Shown: positions 16,669 through 24,688 of the stretch, piece by piece | How positions within the stretch are numbered: the first letter of the stretch is position 1 | Layout: every line of letters begins with the position of its first letter | Assembly: GCA_951828385.1 (NCBI GenBank) | Contig: OX639973.1 | Location: 2,967,200 to 3,031,199 of the forward strand | DNA from: an uncultured Poribacteria bacterium | GTDB lineage: Bacteria; Poribacteria; WGA-4E; WGA-3G | Length of the DNA stretch: 64,000 nt | Reading direction: 5' to 3' | Position numbers and translations under genes: made by a program | Notes under the pieces: generated by a model | What the model was told of the DNA's origin: nothing | Seen by the model: the letters and a program-made list of their open reading frames with translations, nothing else | Database searches by the model: none

Positions 16669-18551
16669 ACAGTAAGAACAAAGATCGCTTCTCGGAATTG
16701 ACCGAGCGGACGTGCGTTATAGGTGATGTCTACAGAGACAACAACTCGTCCTGATGCTGTGTAGGGGTTGGGGGATTTAGTCTGCGGATAGACTAAATCC
16801 ATTCCTTGTATTACATTCCCAACCCCTACTGGAATTGGAATAGAAAAATCGATGTGTCCATCTGTTCTCGGTGGAATCGTTGTCTCTCCGGGAGCGATTT
16901 CCATACCCCATGATGCCGGAAGAATCGGTTGCGCAGTTGCTGTGCGCGGCTCGTCCGAATGGTTCGTTATCTCCACGCGCAACTGTGCTGTACCGCCCGG
17001 TGCAACCTCCTGCTCATAAGGATAACAACGTACCCAGTGTTCATCCATGCCGTAGTTAGCGTGGTCCCAAGGAAAGAGCGCGGTATAGCATTTTTCACGC
17101 TCAGCGAGTGTATCAAGCATGCAGGCAATCTCGGCATCCGTAAAATCAAACGCCGGATCGACATGGCAGTTAAAAATATGTGTCGGCTTGAGTTCCTGAA
17201 TCAGACGCAGGCATTTTTCATAGCCGACATCCGCACCGAGCAGATTCCGATTGCCGGAACAGTAGTCGTCAATACCCGCCATCGTGAAGGAGTCACCCCC
17301 AAAGAACATCCGTACGCCGTGTCCCTCAACGAGCAATCCACCGTGATAATAGGTTTGACCCGGAAAATGGTAAGCCGTCATTGTGAACTCATTCCACTGC
17401 CAAGAATCACCATCACGCGTGATGCGATCCACTCGGGTAACAGCAGGGGAAACACATGGGAGTCGAAAGCCGATTGGATTCGTGATAACCTCTGCGACAA
17501 CCGTATCTGTTATCGTTTCACACGGAAAAGTCTCTTGAAATTCGGGGATAGCGTTAACGTGGTCGTCGTGGTAGTGCGTTACCCAGAATTGCGTGACTTC
17601 CGAAACTTCGTTGTCTGCTTGCAACTGTTGAACCTGTTTGATTACATTCGGTGAGCCACAATCCATGACGAACGCTTCATCTGTCTCAGAGATAATCAGC
17701 CATGTTGTGCCGAAGTGACGTAAGCATTCGGGGGGCGGTTTGCCCTCTCGGATCGGCATGTGTCCGGGATGTCCTTCAAATTCCTCGAAAAGCTGCGGAA
17801 AGTAGTGCCGGAGCGCAGAAATCGCCACATATTTATCGTAGCAGTATGCCAACCTCTCTAAAAGTGTATCAATTGCCTTAGCAGGGTCGTTCATCACAAC
17901 GCCGTGTGTTGGAACAAGCGCGGTCGGTAATGCCTGACGGACCTTTTCAAGGCTCTCCTTGAGTTCATCTCGCGCACCGAGGAATCCGTGATAGTCGCTG
18001 GTCTGCTGTCCCTTTTGCAGACTATAGAGTTCCCATAACTGACCTTCATCGTAGATGAGGTCACCGGTAAAAGCGAAGCGTTTGCCATCAACATCAATGA
18101 GATAGGAAACACTGCCATCGGTATGTCCCGGTGTTTCGAGGACTGTCAGCGACGCTGAACCCCACGCAATCTGTGCACCCTCGGTATACGTATCTGTCAC
18201 GCGGATAGCATTGGCAAGCATGAGATTGTGTGGATGGTAGTTGTAGAGGTGCCATCGGTACTGTGGATCGTTCCAAAAGGTTTCAACCTCGGCAAACCAT
18301 GCTATCTCTTTCTCTGGTACACCAACACGGACGTTATCAGCTATCGGGAAACCGAGTGTATTATCGCGATGGTGGTGGGTAAAGAGCATCCGCGTAGCGT
18401 TTGTGATACCGAGTTCTCCGAGGGTCAGATGGAAAGTAGGACCACTTGGATCAATGAGGAGGGCGCGGTCTCCATCACAGAGGATACCAGTATTGACATG
18501 CCCGTGATGGACATATAGATGTTGACTAAGTTGGGAAAATTGGGTGTCCAT
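16665..18551 (-). CDS. tandem metallo-beta-lactamase-fold protein with a C-terminal Ig-like domain
   Basis: 628 residues with two MBL domains in one chain. The first has H59-x-H61-x-D63 followed by Asn64 (THHHRDNTL), so the last His of the HxHxDH metal motif is replaced. GHTDG and PTHG blocks follow. The second, near residue 340, has the complete THYHDDH. The final 120 residues look like a beta-sandwich (LRVEITNHSDEPRTA). The second domain is therefore the better candidate for a two-metal hydrolase. Residues near the C-terminus are encoded by an inserted palindrome (16761-16829). AAGGA precedes the ATG. The substrate is unknown. Confidence 0.8.
   Translation of the reverse strand: MDTQFSQLSQHLYVHHGHVNTGILCDGDRALLIDPSGPTFHLTLGELGITNATRMLFTHHHRDNTLGFPIADNVRVGVPEKEIAWFAEVETFWNDPQYRWHLYNYHPHNLMLANAIRVTDTYTEGAQIAWGSASLTVLETPGHTDGSVSYLIDVDGKRFAFTGDLIYDEGQLWELYSLQKGQQTSDYHGFLGARDELKESLEKVRQALPTALVPTHGVVMNDPAKAIDTLLERLAYCYDKYVAISALRHYFPQLFEEFEGHPGHMPIREGKPPPECLRHFGTTWLIISETDEAFVMDCGSPNVIKQVQQLQADNEVSEVTQFWVTHYHDDHVNAIPEFQETFPCETITDTVVAEVITNPIGFRLPCVSPAVTRVDRITRDGDSWQWNEFTMTAYHFPGQTYYHGGLLVEGHGVRMFFGGDSFTMAGIDDYCSGNRNLLGADVGYEKCLRLIQELKPTHIFNCHVDPAFDFTDAEIACMLDTLAEREKCYTALFPWDHANYGMDEHWVRCYPYEQEVAPGGTAQLRVEITNHSDEPRTATAQPILPASWGMEIAPGETTIPPRTDGHIDFSIPIPVGVGNVIQGMDLVYPQTKSPNPYTASGRVVVSVDITYNARPLGQFREAIFVLTV
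16761..16829. repeat. nested palindromic element inside the MBL coding sequence
   Basis: Outer arms GTAGGGGTTGGG (16761-16772) and CCCAACCCCTAC (16818-16829) enclose an inner inverted repeat, GGATTTAGTCT paired with AGACTAAATCC. The 69-bp unit stays in frame and encodes the segment around LVYPQTKSPNPYT near the C-terminus of the MBL protein. It shares the GTAGGGG end with the element at 5409-5441. Confidence 0.7.
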
Positions 18552-18632
18552 TGGCAGTCCTTATTGTTAGCACTTGTAGATACTTTCGGTAAACAAATGG
18601 GGTAGCGATAACAAACCTCATTAATACATACA

Positions 18633-20096
18633 TCAATTATCTTCTGGAGTGATGTCTGACAGCGGCAAACCGTGAACTTTGGAGCGCATACCGTCCTTTT
18701 CAAGGATTGCCATCCGTATTCTGCCGCGGCGGTGAGCAGTTTTTGAATCAGCTGGATGCCATTTCCCTATCTCTTCACCCCAACGAGTGGACATGATGAC
18801 GTAATCTTCCTCATCCGCCCTTCGGTGTTGGCGATCCCCTTTGGCACCGAATGCCTTGAAAAGTGCTGGTGGTTCATCTAAAATATCCTCTTCTTTCTCT
18901 CCCCAGTTGGTGTATGTGACAGGTTCGCCGGTCTCCCAGATCCATTCACCCTCTTTTAGCACATCGGTCAAACCGATCCAATACGGATCCGGTCCAAAAA
19001 CACCTTCAAGCCATATCTGCTCTGCCTCACTCGTAATCGTAACCAGATGCGCCTCTGCATCAGCAGCTTTCGCTTGGGCATCTCCCCAGTCATCACACGC
19101 AATCCATTTGTACGCATGTCCATTCTCCGGATTCACTATCCACACCCCCGGAACATCTGGTAGACCGTATCGCCGCTCTTCGGGGTTTTCAGCTGGTGAA
19201 TCGGAAAGATCGGTCAGATCGCCATTCAGCGTTAAAACGACTTTTTCATGCGGTTTGTCTGCTTCAACGGTAAAAGGTGCTGACATCGCCGAAAGTCCAC
19301 GATGGTTAACGGATAGCGCGTAGGTTCCACGACCGGACACAGCGGACACAAAATTCCCATCTGCATCCGTATGTAGGGAAAGACTGTAGGCAGAACCAAC
19401 CCCCCAATCTGAACTCAAACGACCAATGTTAATTTTAACCGTTGTATCGGCAAGCGGTTCACCGTTTTTGAAAATGAGTCTACCTTGAATTTTCGGTTTC
19501 GGTTGGTTTTGGATGACGACTTCTACGGCTTTGATGTCTGAACCGGGTTTGATAGCAAACGTGACTGCGCCAATCGGTGGAAAGAAAGAGAATTCATGCG
19601 GGTGAAACGTTACTTTTCCGAACTTAACGGTTTGAATCTCAGGGAGAGGCTTAACATTCTGAGGAACCGGGTGCGGTATCGCTGGATCTTTTTCCATCGG
19701 CAGGACCATTAATTGCCCTATCCCTGTAGCGATGCCGGTGAAAGTGAATCGTCCTTCTGAATCAGTTTCTGATTGCAAAAAGGGTGGACGCACCTGAAGT
19801 TCCGCTTCATCCGGGGGGGTTCCGCTGGGTTCTCGTGGAAAACGCGCTGGTGTCTGGCGGAGAAAAGGGTATAGCGCCCTATCGTACAGGGTATCTATAT
19901 CGCCATTTCCAGCAGTTCTGACGTACAGAAGTACGATAGATGCCTCGGCAATCGGTTCGCCTTTTGTGTTAATGACGCGTCCAGATAACGTCGATGGCTG
20001 CGCCTCAGCGGCAACTTGATTTGCCACCGCGAGTCCGAACACAATAAGTCCCGTTAGGAATATAAAGGTCTGTTTGGTGATGCAGAAACCGGTCAT
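18633..20096 (-). CDS. exported carboxypeptidase-regulatory-like plus C-type-lectin-like protein (array member 4, type A)
   Basis: 487 residues: signal peptide (to about residue 30, VAAEA), a carboxypeptidase-regulatory-like beta domain beginning LSGRVINTKGEPIAEASI, a second beta domain (IQGRLIFKNGEPLADTTV), then a C-type-lectin-like domain from about residue 320 (AYKWIACDDWGDAQAKA, WIGLTDV, WIWETGEPVTYTNW). The canonical EPN/QPD and WND calcium triplets are altered, and the usual disulfide cysteines are missing, so sugar binding is uncertain. AGGAGG precedes the ATG. It is the last of four co-directional paralogues. Confidence 0.82.
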   Translation of the reverse strand: MTGFCITKQTFIFLTGLIVFGLAVANQVAAEAQPSTLSGRVINTKGEPIAEASIVLLYVRTAGNGDIDTLYDRALYPFLRQTPARFPREPSGTPPDEAELQVRPPFLQSETDSEGRFTFTGIATGIGQLMVLPMEKDPAIPHPVPQNVKPLPEIQTVKFGKVTFHPHEFSFFPPIGAVTFAIKPGSDIKAVEVVIQNQPKPKIQGRLIFKNGEPLADTTVKINIGRLSSDWGVGSAYSLSLHTDADGNFVSAVSGRGTYALSVNHRGLSAMSAPFTVEADKPHEKVVLTLNGDLTDLSDSPAENPEERRYGLPDVPGVWIVNPENGHAYKWIACDDWGDAQAKAADAEAHLVTITSEAEQIWLEGVFGPDPYWIGLTDVLKEGEWIWETGEPVTYTNWGEKEEDILDEPPALFKAFGAKGDRQHRRADEEDYVIMSTRWGEEIGKWHPADSKTAHRRGRIRMAILEKDGMRSKVHGLPLSDITPEDN

Positions 20097-20140
20097 AATG
20101 AATACCTCCTCTGGAAATGTAGATGCTACCCGTGCAGAAT

Positions 20141-21382
20141 TTATTGCGTTGCTTCAGGTGTCCCCTCTTTTTCAAGAATTGCGTACTTAACCATAGGCAA
20201 GAACGGACTTTCAGCCGCAATTGCCATCCACCTCTTTGAAAAGAATTCCATCGCAACAGGGAGTTCACCCTCACTAACAGACCTGGGCCCAGGCTCCTGT
20301 GAGTCTACCCAATTAGTGTATGTGAGAGGCTCGCTGTTGTTCCACTTCCCTGATGCACCTTTTTCTGGCACACGCAGCCCAATCCAAAAGAACGCTTTCT
20401 CTGGATAAACGGCTTCCAACCATTTTTGCTCCGATGCGTCGTTAATCGCAACGAGGGACGCATTTTCGGCTTCCGCTTTGGCTTTCGCGTCTTCCCAACT
20501 ATCGCATTTAATGCGTTTGTAAGCGTGGTCATTTTCAGGATTCACCACCCACACTGATAGTCGCGCTTTTACCCGTTCACTTCGCCTTAAACGGTGTTCC
20601 TCTAAGTCTTTGAGCACCAAAACGAGTTTATCGTACCGCTGCCCTTTTTTAAGACGAAACCATCTGGATTTCGCCGACGCGCCCTCATATTTCACTATCA
20701 CTGAGTATTCTGAAGTCTCATCTGGATAGTATGACACGAAATAACCCTCGGCATCGGTCTTAACGTTTCTCCCCGAGGATCCGCCACTGCCCCCGCTGGG
20801 GAAAATAAAAAAGTCAGTATTCCGCTGTCGCCGCCGAACAGTAAGGCTAATATCTGTATTGGCGAGTGGTGTCCCATCCTTTAAGAGAACCCGTCCCCGA
20901 ATCCGCATCCGAGGGGGTTTCACGTTGACTATAACGTTCTCAAGATGCGTCCCAGGCTCAATTGTAAAGGTGAGTTTACCGAACCATGTCGGAAAATTCT
21001 GAAGAAACGCTGTGGAATAGAAAGTTAAATCCCCAATTTCAAGAGAGATAATTTCAAAATCCGAAGCACTTTCAGGAAACATCACGAACTGTGATGAACC
21101 GACATTTATATTATGAAAAGAGAAACGCCCTTCCTTATCTGTTACCACTCGCAACCAAGAGGCGAAGGGTGTGCGCGGCATCATACCTCGCGGTTCCACC
21201 ATCTCAACCGGTTTAATACCCAACTCAAGTCCTGCAACCGGTTTTCCTTTTGTATCTAAAACGCGACCGGAAAGACTGGATTTATCTGTCTGTGCAATAC
21301 TGTCCGCAGAGAACAGCAGTGTCAGCACGACAATACTCACGAGGCTCACAACATAGAATTTTCTGAAATGTGAATGCATCAT
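20141..21382 (-). CDS. exported carboxypeptidase-regulatory-like plus C-type-lectin-like protein (array member 3, type B)
   Basis: 413 residues. The signal peptide (VSIVVLTLLFSADSIA) is followed by LSGRVLDTKGKPVAGLEL, a middle beta domain (IRGRVLLKDGTPLANTDI) and a terminal lectin-like domain with KRIKCDSWEDAKAKAEAENA, WIGLRVPEKGASGKW and LTYTNW. Type B members differ from type A by the middle-domain phrase VRRRQR and by a shorter loop before the last strands. It starts three bases after the stop of the upstream type A gene, so co-translation is likely. Probable periplasmic or surface-exposed binding protein. Confidence 0.82.
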   Translation of the reverse strand: MMHSHFRKFYVVSLVSIVVLTLLFSADSIAQTDKSSLSGRVLDTKGKPVAGLELGIKPVEMVEPRGMMPRTPFASWLRVVTDKEGRFSFHNINVGSSQFVMFPESASDFEIISLEIGDLTFYSTAFLQNFPTWFGKLTFTIEPGTHLENVIVNVKPPRMRIRGRVLLKDGTPLANTDISLTVRRRQRNTDFFIFPSGGSGGSSGRNVKTDAEGYFVSYYPDETSEYSVIVKYEGASAKSRWFRLKKGQRYDKLVLVLKDLEEHRLRRSERVKARLSVWVVNPENDHAYKRIKCDSWEDAKAKAEAENASLVAINDASEQKWLEAVYPEKAFFWIGLRVPEKGASGKWNNSEPLTYTNWVDSQEPGPRSVSEGELPVAMEFFSKRWMAIAAESPFLPMVKYAILEKEGTPEATQ

Positions 21383-21385
21383 AAT

Positions 21386-22654
21386 TTAATCTCTCTCCTT
21401 CTCAAGGATTGCCATGCGTGCGGTTTTCAGATGGGCTGTCTGCCATTTTCCTATCTCCTCGTCCCAACCCGGGTCAGACATAATAACAAGGTCCTTGTGA
21501 TCTTCTTCAAGAAAGTCTCTCTCATCTTCTTCTCGGAATTGGTCCTCACCTTTGACACCTAAGAACTTCAGAAAAGCAGGCGGCTCACGCAAAAACTGGT
21601 GATCTTCATCAGGCTCTTTCCAATTGGTATAAATAACAGGTTCGCCGGTTTCCCACTGCCACTCACCTTCTTTTTCGACATCGGTCAGTCCAATCCAATA
21701 CGGACCGTATCCGAAAACGGCTTCAAGCCATATCTGCTCTGCCTCACTCGTAATCGTAACCAGATGTGCCTCTTCAACAGCAGCTTGTGCCTGGGCATCC
21801 TCTCGGCCTTCACAGTCAATCCATTTGTATCCATGTCCATTCGCTGGATTTATGATCCACACGCCTGGAACGTATGCAATATTTAATGGATAATGCCGAC
21901 GCTGTCTTTTGGGTTCTTCAGGCGGTGACACGGAAAGATCGAGGGCATTGCCGTTAAGTGTCAACACAACTGTTTCATGCGGTTTGGCCGCTTCAATAAT
22001 GAAAGGTTCTGATGCCGCGGAAAGCCCGTGATGGTTAACGGACAGTATGTAAATTCCGCGGGTGTATGTCGCGTGGACGAAGTTTCCATCTGCATTTGTC
22101 TGAAAAGAACGGTTGAAGCCATACCCGTCTGCCCCGTCCAAATCTAATTGATCAATCTTAATTTTAAGGGATGTATCAGCAAACGGTTCACCGTTTTTGA
22201 AAAGGACTTTACCTCGAACAATCAGCTGACGTTCCAGAATGACTTCTACGTCCTTGATGTCCATCCCCGGTTCAATAGCAAAAGTAGCACTCCTGGACGA
22301 ATCATGAAAGTCGTGCGGGTAGAATGTCACACTCCCGAACTTAATCGCTCGGAGTTTAGTGTTGCTTGGCTGTAACGGACTGCTTTTCCTTATCGGATTA
22401 CGCAGCACCTTTAATCGCGTTTGCCCTGGAGCGATTTCGGTGAAAGTGAACCGCCCTTCTGAATCAGTTTCCGCTGTTGACATTTGAAGCATTATAGATG
22501 CACCAGCAACTGGCGCACCTTCGGCAGTGATAACACGTCCAGATAACGTCGCGTATTCCGCCTCAGCAGCGATATGGAATACGAATGCGAAACTCAGCAC
22601 AATAAGTACTGTTAGCAATGTAAAGGTGTGTTGTGTGAAACGAAAGCCTGTCAT
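21386..22654 (-). CDS. exported carboxypeptidase-regulatory-like plus C-type-lectin-like protein (array member 2, type A)
   Basis: 422 residues. The leader (MTGFRFTQHTFTLLTVLIV) matches that of the type A gene at 18633-20096 closely. Domains in order: LSGRVITAEGAPVAGASI, VRGKVLFKNGEPFADTSL, then the lectin-like domain (YKWIDCEGREDAQAQA, YWIGLTDVEKEGEWQWETG, YTNW). Compared with the other A copy it lacks a proline-rich insert of about 50 residues after the first strand pair. An acidic insert (EEDERDFLEEDHKD) precedes the last strands. AAGGGG lies upstream of the ATG. Confidence 0.82.
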   Translation of the reverse strand: MTGFRFTQHTFTLLTVLIVLSFAFVFHIAAEAEYATLSGRVITAEGAPVAGASIMLQMSTAETDSEGRFTFTEIAPGQTRLKVLRNPIRKSSPLQPSNTKLRAIKFGSVTFYPHDFHDSSRSATFAIEPGMDIKDVEVILERQLIVRGKVLFKNGEPFADTSLKIKIDQLDLDGADGYGFNRSFQTNADGNFVHATYTRGIYILSVNHHGLSAASEPFIIEAAKPHETVVLTLNGNALDLSVSPPEEPKRQRRHYPLNIAYVPGVWIINPANGHGYKWIDCEGREDAQAQAAVEEAHLVTITSEAEQIWLEAVFGYGPYWIGLTDVEKEGEWQWETGEPVIYTNWKEPDEDHQFLREPPAFLKFLGVKGEDQFREEDERDFLEEDHKDLVIMSDPGWDEEIGKWQTAHLKTARMAILEKERD

Positions 22655-22705
22655 AGCGGATATCCCCTTATAGTGTTCGGATTGACTTCTCTGCTTCTGA
22701 CGTAG

Positions 22706-23944
22706 TTAGTAATGTTCTTTTTCGAGAATTGCGTGTTTAACAGCGGACAGTAATCGGCTATCGGTATCAATTGCCATCCATCTCTTTGAGGCAAAAATCA
22801 GAGCGATCGGAATTTCTCCTACACCGTCGGTTGTGCTATCAGGTCTGCCCGCGGCTCCCCAATTGACATAAGTGAGCGATTCACCACTGTCCCACTGCCA
22901 TGATGCCCCTTTTTCTGGGACACGCAGCCCAACCCAAAAGAACGCTTTCTCTGGATAGAGTGCCTCCAGCCATTTTTGCTCCGATGCGTCGTTGATCGCA
23001 ACAAGATAAGCACCCTCGGCTTCTGCCTTGGCTTTCGCGTCCTCCCAACTGTCGCATGTGATTTTTTTGTAAGCGTGGTCATTTTCGGGGTTTATCATCC
23101 ATACCGCCTGCCGTGCTTCCTCTCTTTTGCTTCGGTTTTCACGGTGTTCATCCAAGTCATTGAGCCTCAAGACGAATTTATCGTACCGCTCCCCTTTCTC
23201 AAGGTGAACCCATCTTGACTCCGCGGCCACCCCTTCAGATCTCACCACCACCGAGTATTCTGTATCTCCCCTTATATTATATGTTACAAAGTAACCTTGG
23301 GCATCCGTCCAAGTATGGCTTCTTGAAGCACCACCACTTGCACCAGTCATGCGGCGGAAAGGAAAAAAACCTTCATAACGCCGTTGCCGTCGTCGAATAG
23401 TGAGATCAATCTCCGCATTGGCAAGCGGCGTTCTGTCCTTTAAAAGCACCCGTCCTCGGATTCGCATACCAGGCGGTTCTACTTTGACAACTACATCTTC
23501 AACGGACGTGCCGGGTTCAATCGCAAAAGTCAACTGACCTAACCAAGGCGGGAAACCAGAACCACTCACCTCATAATAACGGAAAGTCAAATCCCCGATT
23601 TGAACGGATACGATCTCAAAACGCGAACCGTGTTCAGGAAACATCACCAATCTTGATGAAACCGGATCAATGTTAGAGATAGAGAAATGTCCATCCGCAT
23701 CTGTTACCGCTCGTGGCCAAGATGCAAGAGGGGCGAGCGGTCCTTTCTCCTGTCCCATCTTAATTTCGACCGGTTTAACAGCAAGACCAAGCCGACTAAC
23801 AGGGTTTCCATCGGTATCTACAACCCGACCAGATAGGCTTGACTTACCCTCCTGTGTAATACTATCCACAGAAAACAGAAGTGTGAGCGCGATAATAGCG
23901 ACGAACATTCCAATATAGGATATGCTGGTGCATGAAAGGCGCAT
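22706..23944 (-). CDS. exported carboxypeptidase-regulatory-like plus C-type-lectin-like protein (array member 1, type B)
   Basis: 412 residues, first in the direction of transcription. Signal peptide about residues 10-30, then LSGRVVDTDGNPVSRLGL, IRGRVLLKDRTPLANAEI and a lectin-like domain (KKITCDSWEDAKAKAEAEGA, WVGLRVPEKGASWQWDSGE, LTYVNW). It is closely similar to the type B gene at 20141-21382, including GGGAG or GAGAG followed by TTAAATTATG at the start. The array order is B-A-B-A, which is best explained by duplication of a two-gene unit. Confidence 0.82.
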   Translation of the reverse strand: MRLSCTSISYIGMFVAIIALTLLFSVDSITQEGKSSLSGRVVDTDGNPVSRLGLAVKPVEIKMGQEKGPLAPLASWPRAVTDADGHFSISNIDPVSSRLVMFPEHGSRFEIVSVQIGDLTFRYYEVSGSGFPPWLGQLTFAIEPGTSVEDVVVKVEPPGMRIRGRVLLKDRTPLANAEIDLTIRRRQRRYEGFFPFRRMTGASGGASRSHTWTDAQGYFVTYNIRGDTEYSVVVRSEGVAAESRWVHLEKGERYDKFVLRLNDLDEHRENRSKREEARQAVWMINPENDHAYKKITCDSWEDAKAKAEAEGAYLVAINDASEQKWLEALYPEKAFFWVGLRVPEKGASWQWDSGESLTYVNWGAAGRPDSTTDGVGEIPIALIFASKRWMAIDTDSRLLSAVKHAILEKEHY

Positions 23945-23992
23945 AATTTAACTCCCTTAACCGTCGAAAGATAGTTTATGGGACTTCGGACC

Positions 23993-24391
23993 TCATACGA
24001 ACACTGCAGGTGAAACCTGAAAGGTTTCTGCTAAAGTGTGAATATGCGTGACCGTCATATCCCGTTTCCCGTTGAGGATTTCCAAAACAGTGTCAGGTGG
24101 ACCAAGTTCTGGTATATCTGTTGGCTCAAGCTGATGTTCTTCCATCAACAACCTAAGCACCTCAACACCACTACATTCAGGAATTGGATGATGTTTCTCC
24201 TCATAAGCATGTATGACTGTACCCAGTGTATCAAGGAGTTCATAAAGGGGATGCTGTTCGTCGTTACCGACTTCGTCAATCAAAGCGTTTAGGGTCACAA
24301 TGGCTCTATCGTACGCATTTTCATCATGAATTGAAAATAACGGTTGAACAATACGCCAATGTGTAAGAATATCTTCAGCAATAACGCTCAT
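23993..24391 (-). CDS. higA: HigA-type antitoxin (HTH)
   Basis: About 132 residues. The long N-terminal helical part (DRAIVTLNALIDEVGNDEQHPLYELLDTLG) and the C-terminal XRE-like helix-turn-helix (VLRLLMEEHQLEPTDIPEL, VLEILNGKRDMTVTHIHTLAETF) match the HigA/COG5499 antitoxin type, which binds the toxin and represses its own operon. The start at 24391 is preferred: GGAGG is nine bases upstream and the ATGA overlaps the toxin stop. The ATG at 24400 directly abuts the GGAGG and cannot use it. Toxin-first order is usual for HigBA. Confidence 0.8.
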   Translation of the reverse strand: MSVIAEDILTHWRIVQPLFSIHDENAYDRAIVTLNALIDEVGNDEQHPLYELLDTLGTVIHAYEEKHHPIPECSGVEVLRLLMEEHQLEPTDIPELGPPDTVLEILNGKRDMTVTHIHTLAETFQVSPAVFV

Positions 24392-24675
24392 GTTCTCCAT
24401 CCTCCTCTGTCATATTCTTCATGCGTTAGCACACGGCGAACGTAAACTTTGCCGCGATTGAAATGGATAGAGGCAATCAGCCTATATTTGTTACCACCGA
24501 TATTAAACACGGTTAAATCCTCTACAAAATCTACGCTTGAAAACACTGCACGTAATTCGGTAAAATTTCCGAACGAGTTTTTGGTAATGAGCTTAAACCA
24601 ACGTCTAAGTGGCATTTGGCTGTCAGGGTATCGTTCCCAGAATTCGCGCAGTGCCTTTTTGCTAATAACGTGCAT
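24388..24675 (-). CDS. higB: HigB-type mRNA interferase toxin
   Basis: About 95 residues of the HigB (RelE-superfamily) toxin type: MHVISKKALREFWERYPDS, LRRWFKLI, FNIGGNKYRLIASIHF and a terminal VYVRRVLTHEEYDRG. The basic and aromatic residues (Lys/Arg, His, Tyr) in the last strands are those used for ribosome-dependent mRNA cleavage in the family. AGGAAAG precedes the ATG at 24675; longer frames run into the upstream sulfatase-like gene. It sits 13 bases after that gene and overlaps higA by four bases. Confidence 0.82.
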   Translation of the reverse strand: MHVISKKALREFWERYPDSQMPLRRWFKLITKNSFGNFTELRAVFSSVDFVEDLTVFNIGGNKYRLIASIHFNRGKVYVRRVLTHEEYDRGGWRT

Positions 24676-24688
24676 CTCTTTCCTAAGA

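Noticed and set aside
24392-24400. HigA start at 24400
   Set aside because: The GGAGG directly abuts this ATG. The ATG at 24391 has proper spacing and the ATGA overlap.
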